This document shows, piece by piece, positions 1 to 6,761 of a stretch of DNA of 32,103 bases (position 1 is its first letter; the number at the start of each line of letters is the position of its first letter). A model generated the notes under the pieces. That model was not told where the DNA came from, ran no database searches, and saw nothing but the letters and a program-made list of their open reading frames with translations. The translations under genes and the position numbers were made by a program. Location: assembly GCA_050313895.1 (NCBI GenBank), contig JBNPMI010000016.1; one strand, 5' to 3'. This stretch comes from JALFST01 sp022779285 (GTDB lineage: Bacteria > Bacillota > Clostridia > Tissierellales > Peptoniphilaceae).

Positions 1-151
1 CAAAAGAGATGATTTTCTATTTGGAAAGTCATATCTGTAATCAGGGAATTATCTCATCCTTCGAAACAATTCCATCGGTCTTATTTTATCATGTTCTTTA
101 TAAAAAAATCTTTCCATGATTGATTGTTTTTCAACGATATTCATTGATTTT

Positions 152-2467
152 TTACTTTTGATCATATTCATAAATCAACGGATTCACAATGCGGCCTCGT
201 GCTCCTCCTATACGTAATTCAAAGTGGAGATGAGGTCCTGTGGAATTGCCCGTCATCCCGACATAGCCAAGCACCTGACCCACATGAACCCTTTCTCCCT
301 GCGAAACCGCCTTACGGCACATATGCATATAAATGGAGCAATTGCCTTTATCATTTTGGACAATCACATGATTGCCTCTTGAGGAATCATATCCTGAATA
401 AACTACCGTTCCATCACTACAAGCAAGAATCGGGGTCCCTATCGGAGCCGGAATATCAATCCCTGCATGCATGCTTCCCCAGCGTAATCCGCAATAGGAG
501 GAGATCCTCGTATGACCCGGTAACGGCCAGCGCATTCGAGCTCGCATTCCTCTTCCTGTGGAATCAAATTGATAGGTGATCCCGTTGATGGTTCTTGTCG
601 TGCTCTTCACCGCCTCCGGATATTCCGCCTGAGGGTCAAAATAATATGCAACATCCCCAAAGGTGAGAAGTCCCGTGGAGAGCGCATATCGGGAACCGCT
701 GTAGAAGGTGCTGTCCGCTACCGTAAAAAGCCCCGCATTGAGAAGAAGCTCACCGGTGCCGGTATGCGCATAATAGGTTACATCCCCCGATCGAATCAAT
801 CCATATTGACGGCTTCCGTCCGCCCCCATATAGTATGCCTTGTCTCCAAACGTAAGCACCTGATTGCGATAGGGTGACCCGTCCGGCTTTGAAAAATACT
901 TCTTTCCATTGACCTCATATGCCGAGGACTCCTGCACCAGGGCTCCATTCGAATCAAATCGCCACATGGCGCCGTCAATCATCGTATATCCGGTTACGCG
1001 CGCACCGTCCGGACCCGCATAGTATTTCTTGCCCTCAACATCATAAAACACATTTTGATAGGTATAGCCGTCCTCATTCGTAACATAGGTGTTTCCTTCA
1101 AACTGAAACGATGAGGATTCCGCGATCAAACGCCCCTGCGCATCGGTACGGTAGACCGTGCCGTCAGCATGGAAAATTCCCGTTTGCAAAACGCCTTCCG
1201 AATTGACGTAGTATGCCGCCTTTGGTCCGAAGGTAAGAAATCGGTCATGATATACCTTTCCCTCGCTGTTGGGGAAAATCTCTCCCAAAGAGGTCTTGAC
1301 CCATGCGTTGTCCTTGCGCAGAATGCCCGTCGTCTCATCGAAGTAATAAAGATCCGAACCGATGTTCTTCAGGCCCGTGGACTTGACCCCTCGGCTGTCC
1401 ATATAATATTCGGTGCTTCCGAAGCTGATGATGCGGTCATGGTACACCTTCCCCTCGCTGTTGGGGAAAATCTCTCCCAAAGAGGTCTTGACCCACGCAT
1501 TGTCCTTGCGCAGAATTCCCGTCGTCTCATCGAAGTAATAAAGATCCGGACCGATGTTCTTCAGGCCTGTCGCCTTCTTCCCTTGGCTGTCCATATAATA
1601 TCGGGTGCTTCCGAAGCTGATGATGCGGTCATGGTACACCTTTCCCTCGCTGTTGGGGAAAATCTCTCCCAAAGAGGTCTTCACCCACGCATTGTCCTTG
1701 CACAGGATGCCCGTCGTCTCATCGAAGTAATAAAGATCCGAACCGATGTTCTTCAAACCCGTGAACTTTGTCCCCCGGCTGTCCATATAATATTCGGTGC
1801 TTCCGAAGCTGATGATGCGGTCATGATATACCTTCCCCTCGCTGTTGGGAAAGACCTCTCCCTCACCGGTCTTGACCCACGCGTTATCCAGACGCAAAAG
1901 ACCCGTCTGTTCATCCAGAAGATACAAATCCCCGCGGAAAACGTGCAGACCCTTCAGTTTGGCTCCGTTTTCTCCCATCAGGTAGGAAACCCCCTCACCG
2001 AAGGTGATAAAACGATTTGCATAGGGATGCCCTGCACCGTCTGCAAAGTATTCCTCATCGTTCCATGCTGCCCATTGATTCGTGAGCAATTGGTGTCCTT
2101 GAAAGAACTGATTGCCTGCCTGATCATAGCGTATCGCGGGAGCCGTCTCCTCGGCAGGCGCGGGGTTCGTTTTCTCAGCGGGGACCGGCACTGTTTCCTC
2201 ATCGGGTGCGGGAGCCGTATTCTCCGTAGGCGCAGGTGCTGTTTCCTTAGCAGGCGCGTTCTCCTTCGGAGCCTCTTCCGCTGCGGAAGGCGCGGTCTCG
2301 CCGTCCGGTGCCGCCTCCGTCTCCGTAGGCTTCGGCTCTACAAGCTCAGTCGCTGTCGGCTCCGCCGGAGATGCCGCGTCGGGCGTATCCGCCTTGACGA
2401 CCGGTGGCGTCAGAAAAAGCGCCAGTGCAAGTCCCAAGGGCAGATACCACCTTTTCATAGTTTTCAA
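152..2467 (-). CDS. Secreted cell-wall-binding repeat protein with C-terminal M23 (LytM) endopeptidase domain
   Basis: A predicted secreted peptidoglycan hydrolase of 771 residues. Residues 1-26 are a signal peptide (KRW, then a hydrophobic core, cut near VKA/D). Residues ~27-112 are a Pro/Glu/Ala/Thr-rich linker. Residues ~115-640 are choline-binding-like repeats rich in YY, G and FG, including three near-identical 64-residue units. Residues 645-771 are an M23 domain. By family comparison the zinc ligands are H667 and D671 (HAGID) and H748 (HLH), with catalytic H715 (YMHM) and H746, so it should be active. The start chosen is TTG at 2467, because AAGGAGG lies 6 bases before it; the ATG at 2458 would be 15 bases away. 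It is a clear paralogue of the M23 protein at 5605-6747. The ligand of the repeats (choline or another wall polymer) cannot be told from sequence. Confidence 0.93.
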   Translation of the reverse strand: MKTMKRWYLPLGLALALFLTPPVVKADTPDAASPAEPTATELVEPKPTETEAAPDGETAPSAAEEAPKENAPAKETAPAPTENTAPAPDEETVPVPAEKTNPAPAEETAPAIRYDQAGNQFFQGHQLLTNQWAAWNDEEYFADGAGHPYANRFITFGEGVSYLMGENGAKLKGLHVFRGDLYLLDEQTGLLRLDNAWVKTGEGEVFPNSEGKVYHDRIISFGSTEYYMDSRGTKFTGLKNIGSDLYYFDETTGILCKDNAWVKTSLGEIFPNSEGKVYHDRIISFGSTRYYMDSQGKKATGLKNIGPDLYYFDETTGILRKDNAWVKTSLGEIFPNSEGKVYHDRIISFGSTEYYMDSRGVKSTGLKNIGSDLYYFDETTGILRKDNAWVKTSLGEIFPNSEGKVYHDRFLTFGPKAAYYVNSEGVLQTGIFHADGTVYRTDAQGRLIAESSSFQFEGNTYVTNEDGYTYQNVFYDVEGKKYYAGPDGARVTGYTMIDGAMWRFDSNGALVQESSAYEVNGKKYFSKPDGSPYRNQVLTFGDKAYYMGADGSRQYGLIRSGDVTYYAHTGTGELLLNAGLFTVADSTFYSGSRYALSTGLLTFGDVAYYFDPQAEYPEAVKSTTRTINGITYQFDSTGRGMRARMRWPLPGHTRISSYCGLRWGSMHAGIDIPAPIGTPILACSDGTVVYSGYDSSRGNHVIVQNDKGNCSIYMHMCRKAVSQGERVHVGQVLGYVGMTGNSTGPHLHFELRIGGARGRIVNPLIYEYDQK
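1229..1896 (-). repeat. Intragenic tandem repeat, 192-bp unit
   Basis: The same sequence recurs at exactly 192-bp spacing (landmark at 1229, 1421, 1613 and 1805). Each unit encodes 64 residues of the cell-wall-binding region. The units at 1421 and 1613 are almost identical; the outer units are more diverged. The period is a multiple of three, so gain or loss of a unit by recombination would keep the frame. Confidence 0.85.
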
Positions 2468-2568
2468 AACATTCCTCCTTACTTGGTACTCAAAAGGATA
2501 CGATCGTGGACAAAAACCGCCATAATTCCTTTTTATATAAAATAAATAAGCGATAAGCGGACTTTCTC

Positions 2569-2808
2569 TTACCTCTTTCTATCTCTAATCACATTTAATA
2601 TAAAGCAAAAAGCCATAAGCAATATCACAACAGCTCTGGCAACTTTATTATGATATAAATCCGAAATAATCTGCATTTTGCCACCATTCAGAATATACGC
2701 CCGGTTCACATAATATATGATAAGTACGATCAATACGCAGAAAAGCACCGTCAATATCGAAGATTTGTATTTTTTATAAAATCTAACATCCATATCCCTC
2801 CATATCAT
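2569..2808 (-). CDS. Small hypothetical membrane protein
   Basis: A short reading frame of up to 79 residues that I do not recognise. It has a basic N-terminus (RFYKKYKSS), a first hydrophobic segment at residues ~17-33 (LTVLFCVLIVLIIYYV), a short polar loop, a second hydrophobic segment at ~56-73, and a basic tail (RDRKR). This is the layout of a two-pass membrane protein. The ATG at 2808 has no ribosome binding site. The ATG at 2793 follows GGAGGG with only about three bases between, which is too close to be convincing. It lies between the ABC permease genes and the M23 gene on the same strand. The balanced hydrophobic/basic pattern favours a real gene, but start and function are unclear. 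Confidence 0.4.
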   Translation of the reverse strand: MIWRDMDVRFYKKYKSSILTVLFCVLIVLIIYYVNRAYILNGGKMQIISDLYHNKVARAVVILLMAFCFILNVIRDRKR

Positions 2809-2870
2809 ATCAATAGTTTCTACATAACATCAATTTTCTCGAAACTCTTTGAGGAGTTCTACTCTAATAT

Positions 2871-2885
2871 ATTACAAATGTTACA
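2871..2885 (-). promoter_or_regulatory. Paired TGTWAH hexamers (possible WalR-like half-sites)
   Basis: Reading the minus strand, TGTAAC, three bases, then TGTAAT. The same last 14 bases, with one change, occur in the promoter of the repeat-protein operon at 8741-8754. The standard WalR box has five bases between hexamers, so this copy is imperfect. It lies upstream of the small membrane protein and the first M23 gene. Confidence 0.25.
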
Positions 2886-2918
2886 TTTTTCCTACTCATC
2901 TTTGTCCTCTTTCTTTGG

Positions 2919-3716
2919 TCAGTTGTAGTAATATTTCAACGATTTCCTGAAATACCGAACAGCGATAAATAGCCATACAGCGGTAAGCAGGATTGCCGTA
3001 ATTGCCGTAAGTCCAGGATTCATATACTCAAAAAAATGGGCATCGGTCAAGAATTGAGATGGAAAATTATAAATCACAATCGCCGGAATCAAAAAAGTAA
3101 AAGCATTTCTCAATGCAACCGGATAAATCGAATGCGGATTTTTTCCGACCTCCATCAGTGTCCAGAACATTTGTATCAGACCCTGTATCCGCACAAATTT
3201 CAAGGAAAATGTAACCATGATGAGCATAATGCTGAAAAGAAGCAATACCGCACAGCAAACCAGCAGCATATATCCGAGAACTTCACCCAAACCTACAGGA
3301 AAGCCGCCTTTTATGACAGCATAGATAAGAAATCCGATTCCGAAGAAAACACCGGAAAACAATCCGAGATTGAACTGTCTGAGCGATACTATAAAAACCG
3401 GATTCACCGGTTTTATCAGCAATCCGTCCAGCTCATAGTTCTTGATTTTTATCGGGATTCTGATCAGGTTAAAAAAGAACACTCCTCCGAAAATCGAATC
3501 GACAATCCATACGGTGGCCTGCAGCACATAAACCTGATAGACGCTCCAGCCGGATATGCTCTCTACTCCGGTATTGTAGACAAAATAGTAGAACAGGATA
3601 TTGGCGACATAGCCGAATACAACGGTAAGAATATTAGTAAAAAAATGAAATCGGTACATCGTCTCGCGTTTGATACAGTTCTTTAGGAAGCTCCAGTATA
3701 ATTTCAGATATCTCAT
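2919..3716 (-). CDS. ABC-2 family exporter permease, second subunit (COG3694/COG4587 type)
   Basis: Integral membrane subunit of an ABC exporter, 265 residues with about six hydrophobic segments and a short basic N-terminus (MRYLKLYWSFLKNCIKRE). It resembles the ABC2_membrane_6 (DUF990) permeases that come as a pair with a COG4586-type ATPase, which is the arrangement here. The reading frame is open further upstream into the neighbouring gene, but the start at 3716 is preferred: GAGGGGG lies 6-7 bases before this ATG, and it leaves a 10-base gap after the preceding permease gene. The substrate is unknown. Transporters of this group are often linked to drug or antimicrobial-peptide export, but nothing here fixes that. 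Confidence 0.85.
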   Translation of the reverse strand: MRYLKLYWSFLKNCIKRETMYRFHFFTNILTVVFGYVANILFYYFVYNTGVESISGWSVYQVYVLQATVWIVDSIFGGVFFFNLIRIPIKIKNYELDGLLIKPVNPVFIVSLRQFNLGLFSGVFFGIGFLIYAVIKGGFPVGLGEVLGYMLLVCCAVLLLFSIMLIMVTFSLKFVRIQGLIQMFWTLMEVGKNPHSIYPVALRNAFTFLIPAIVIYNFPSQFLTDAHFFEYMNPGLTAITAILLTAVWLFIAVRYFRKSLKYYYN

Positions 3717-3726
3717 ATTATCCCCC

Positions 3727-4521
3727 TCAAGTTCCATAGCCTGAATACTTGCTGAATGCTTTTCGCTTGATAATATGTAACAGCAGTCCCAGCACGACAA
3801 TCCATGCGCCTTGGATTGCCAATGCGCCGATCATCTCGCTTTCCTGCATTCTCCCAATATAAATATCAATCGGAACAAACAGAAAGTATGGAAAGGGCAA
3901 AAAAGAAACAACCGAATAAACGGATGCCGGCAGAATCGACAAAGGGAGCAACCCGCCCGATAAAAAATTTTCAACATTATCCAGGAAATCCAACAAGCCT
4001 GATATCTCCTCAACCCAAGTTGTCAAAAGCCCCAAAAAGCAGCCTACGATGTATTTGAGAAGAAAGGCCAGGCAAGCCGAAAGGATAAAAAAAGGAAGGC
4101 GATTCACATTCACAAAAATATATTGATGAATCAATAGGCAGAAGATGACATACGGAGCAGCGATGTTCAAGAGATAAATCAGCTTTTCCGCTAAATATAA
4201 CCTGAAATTCAATGAAAAGAAGCGAACCGGCTTCAACATATAGTTATGGATATTGCCATTTTGAATTATCTCCGAGAGTTTGACAGTGTTCTCTCTGACA
4301 TGAATGATACGAGACAGAAGAAAAGCAACAACATAATAGGTAATCATCTGCTTGTAAGAATACCCGCCGATCACATCGGCATTCGTTCCGTAAATAGCCT
4401 TCCACAGCAATATGGAAAATATGAGAGGAACACATCCGAACAAGAAATTCAAAAAAATATTGCTTCGATAAGCAGTAAATTCGTGTTTTTTGATTTTGAA
4501 TGCGGCTTTCAGTATTTTCAT
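3727..4521 (-). CDS. ABC-2 family exporter permease, first subunit (COG4587/COG3694 type)
   Basis: A 264-residue membrane protein with about six hydrophobic segments and a basic cytoplasmic start (MKILKAAFKIKKHEF). It belongs with the DUF990-type permeases of paired ABC exporters. Its ATG overlaps the stop codon of the ATPase gene by four bases (ATGA at 4518-4521), so the two are translationally coupled. The second permease follows after 10 bases. The three proteins together should form one exporter: an ATPase dimer with two different membrane subunits. The substrate cannot be read from the sequence. Confidence 0.85.
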   Translation of the reverse strand: MKILKAAFKIKKHEFTAYRSNIFLNFLFGCVPLIFSILLWKAIYGTNADVIGGYSYKQMITYYVVAFLLSRIIHVRENTVKLSEIIQNGNIHNYMLKPVRFFSLNFRLYLAEKLIYLLNIAAPYVIFCLLIHQYIFVNVNRLPFFILSACLAFLLKYIVGCFLGLLTTWVEEISGLLDFLDNVENFLSGGLLPLSILPASVYSVVSFLPFPYFLFVPIDIYIGRMQESEMIGALAIQGAWIVVLGLLLHIIKRKAFSKYSGYGT

Positions 4522-5324
4522 ACTCTATAACCGCCTTCCAATAATCCGGCTATCGTTTCCTCAAAATCATCCGCCGGGTTTGTATCATTTTTCTGACGAT
4601 ATGAACTAAGCGCCGCAATGGTTCCGTCATAGAGAATCGTTCCGTGATCGATAACAAGAATCCTGTCACACAGCTCTTCCACATCCCGCATGTTATGACT
4701 GGTGATGATCATGGTGGCCATATGCTCTTGATGATACCGCTTGATAAATTCCCTTAATTTCTTCTGGGAAAGGATATCCAACCCGATGGTCGGCTCATCA
4801 AAAAAAAGAATGGACGGATCATGTAAAAGAACAAGGATCAGCTCCATCTTCATTCTTTCCCCCATGGACAGTTTCCTGACCGGTGTTTTCAGCAGATCTC
4901 GGACATCAAGAAACTCGGCAAGAGTCTCTGCTTTTTGTCGGATTGTATCGTCCTTCAACCCGTAGATGGCTCCTTCTAATTCAAAGGAGGCATAGGCCGA
5001 TACATCCCACCATAATTGGCTTTTATTTCCCATGATCAGGCCGATCTTTTTCAAATAATCGCTTTTCAGCTCTTTCGGAGTAAACCCGTCGACCAAAATG
5101 GTTCCTTCTGACGGATGAATCAGACCTGACAGCATTTTTAAGGTAGTGGTCTTTCCTGCACCATTCAGGCCGATCAGGCCAACCATTTCCCCTTTGTCGA
5201 TATGAAAACTGATTCCCCGGACAGCAGCTGCTGTTCTATATTCTGCATGGAAAAGATTCGCCAGCCATTTTTGTGATTGCTGTTTCACCCTGTATCGTTT
5301 CACTACCTGATTCACTTCAATCAT
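4518..5324 (-). CDS. ABC transporter ATP-binding protein (COG4586 type)
   Basis: The ATPase of the exporter encoded by this gene and the two downstream permease genes; 268 residues. Walker A is GLNGAGKTT at residues 52-60, the Q-loop lies in GNKSQLWWD (Q103), the signature is LSMGE at 152-156, Walker B is ILFFDE at 172-177, and the H-loop is H210. All catalytic elements are intact. The GNKSQLWWD stretch and an N-terminal extension before the core strands are typical of COG4586 proteins. The start is well supported: AGGAG lies about six bases before the ATG. This is the first gene of a three-gene operon. The 280 bases upstream hold a long hairpin but no promoter that I can call with confidence. 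Confidence 0.9.
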   Translation of the reverse strand: MIEVNQVVKRYRVKQQSQKWLANLFHAEYRTAAAVRGISFHIDKGEMVGLIGLNGAGKTTTLKMLSGLIHPSEGTILVDGFTPKELKSDYLKKIGLIMGNKSQLWWDVSAYASFELEGAIYGLKDDTIRQKAETLAEFLDVRDLLKTPVRKLSMGERMKMELILVLLHDPSILFFDEPTIGLDILSQKKLREFIKRYHQEHMATMIITSHNMRDVEELCDRILVIDHGTILYDGTIAALSSYRQKNDTNPADDFEETIAGLLEGGYRV

Positions 5325-5475
5325 AGGATCTCCTGTGTTGTTTCGGCAAGACTGCCTTTGCGAGCAAAACCTTGAACACGTATGATATCAAACAGGTCGC
5401 TCTGTGTTCACACCTTCCGCGTCATTTCACGGCACTCGTCACATAACTTGTCAAGAAAAAGGGATGTTCGATAAC

Positions 5476-5556
5476 AAGAAGCAGTAAATCCGATGCGCTC
5501 TGTCCTTCCGGATTCTCCGGGAATGGCCGGCGCTCAAAATCGGTTTACTGCTTCTT
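5476..5556. repeat. Long imperfect inverted repeat (stem of ~18 bp, 44-base loop)
   Basis: The arms are at 5476-5494 and 5539-5556 and pair over 18 positions with one bulged base. The loop contains a smaller hairpin (CCGG ATTCT CCGG) and a GCGC/GCGC pair, so the whole unit can fold into a branched structure. It lies 48 bases past the end of the second M23 gene and about 150 bases before the ABC ATPase start. There is no T-run directly after the stem on the minus strand, so it is not a standard intrinsic terminator. It could be an RNA-processing site, a small mobile hairpin or a regulatory element. Confidence 0.6.
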
Positions 5557-5604
5557 CGTTTCTGCCATACTTGTAATTGTTTTTTGACGATAAATCCTGA
5601 GCCG

Positions 5605-6747
5605 TTACTTTTGATCATAATCATAGCTCAACGGATCCACAAGACTGCCTTGCGCTCCTCCAAGGCGCAATTCAAAGTGGAGGTGAGGTCCTGTTGAATT
5701 TCCCGTTGACCCGACATAGCCAAGCACCTGACCCGCATGAACCCTTTCTCCCTGCGAAACCGCCTGACGGCTCATATGCATATAAATGGAGCAATTGCCT
5801 TCCTCATTTTGAACTATGACATGATTTCCTCTGGAAGAATCATATCCCGAATAGATTACCGTGCCATCGTCGCAAGCAAGAATTGAGGTTCCTGTCGGAG
5901 CCGGAATGTCAATCCCTGCATGCATGTTTCCCCAGCGCATCCCGAAATAGGAAGAGATCGTCGTATAACCGGGCAGCGGCCAGAGCATTTGATCTCGTTT
6001 GAGAACCGTTACCGTCCCTTGCAGAGGGTCGCAGAGATATTTCACATGATCCGCTACAACTTCGCCTTGCACTTGAAGTCCATCATTATCAACATAATAT
6101 TGTTTCCCATCCTTATCCTTGAGAAAAGTATTCGTCGCTACATGACCATCTTTATATGTAAAAATTTCTCCCTTCGGAGTAGCAATCCAGCGATCGGAGT
6201 GATTACGCTGACCGTAAAATTGCCCCGAAGAATTGAAGAAACAGAGAATTCCGTTTTCACGCAGGAAGCCTGTTTGCAGAGTCCCGTCCTCGCCGAATCG
6301 ATAGGTTTCTCCCGTTTCCAATTCCACCGCAGCATTGAAGGCTAACGTGCCATTTTCCTCTACATAGTAATACCTTCCTGCATTTTCCAGCCAGCCCTTC
6401 TGTTTGTATAACGCGCCGTTGTCCTGAAATAAATATAATTTCTTATCAATTTTCGTCAGTCCTCTGACCAGCTCTCCGTCCTTCATTACAAAATACAGAT
6501 CGCCGTCCACATCATCCATCCAGCCCAAATGCTGACGGCTATCATCAATCGTAAGAGGTGTCAGCGCCGGTTCCTCGCTTTGCTTCTTTGAAGGAACCGC
6601 TGGGAGCGAATGATAGGTATGAAAGGCTTCGTATATTTTTTCCCCATCTGCCGATACCGATGCCGGAAAAAGGAGAACAAAAGCAAGGCCCCCGAAAAGC
6701 AGGACCTTACCGATATATTTGCTGAATTCTATTTTATGAAGCTGCAT
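5605..6747 (-). CDS. Secreted cell-wall-binding repeat protein with C-terminal M23 (LytM) endopeptidase domain, shorter paralogue
   Basis: Predicted secreted peptidoglycan endopeptidase, 380 residues from the chosen start. It has a signal peptide (basic start, hydrophobic core, cut near SVSA/D), then about 200 residues of degenerate cell-wall-binding repeats, then an M23 domain from residue ~254. The zinc ligands are H276 and D280 (HAGID) and H357; the catalytic histidines are H324 and H355. The final ~127 residues are very close to those of the M23 protein at 152-2467, down to the YDQK ending, while the repeat regions have diverged. ATG 6747 is preferred because GAGGGAG precedes it at a suitable distance; the frame is also open from TTG 6765. 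It begins 14 bases after the upstream repeat-protein gene, so the two are one operon. Confidence 0.92.
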   Translation of the reverse strand: MQLHKIEFSKYIGKVLLFGGLAFVLLFPASVSADGEKIYEAFHTYHSLPAVPSKKQSEEPALTPLTIDDSRQHLGWMDDVDGDLYFVMKDGELVRGLTKIDKKLYLFQDNGALYKQKGWLENAGRYYYVEENGTLAFNAAVELETGETYRFGEDGTLQTGFLRENGILCFFNSSGQFYGQRNHSDRWIATPKGEIFTYKDGHVATNTFLKDKDGKQYYVDNDGLQVQGEVVADHVKYLCDPLQGTVTVLKRDQMLWPLPGYTTISSYFGMRWGNMHAGIDIPAPTGTSILACDDGTVIYSGYDSSRGNHVIVQNEEGNCSIYMHMSRQAVSQGERVHAGQVLGYVGSTGNSTGPHLHFELRLGGAQGSLVDPLSYDYDQK

Positions 6748-6761
6748 AATACTCCCTCTCA

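Noticed and set aside
1229..1896. Regularly spaced repeats as a CRISPR array
   Set aside because: The units are 192 bp, coding and contiguous, without short repeats separated by unique spacers. The same holds for 7543-8127.
1169..2545. A 458-codon open frame on the plus strand opposite the first M23 gene
   Set aside because: It mirrors the 64-codon repeat of the real gene and has no binding site, signal or family match. The minus-strand frame has a signal peptide and a complete catalytic domain.
3717..3800. Longer N-terminus for the second ABC-2 permease (start at 3800)
   Set aside because: It would overlap the upstream permease gene by 74 bases and has no binding site, while 3716 has GAGGGGG at correct spacing.
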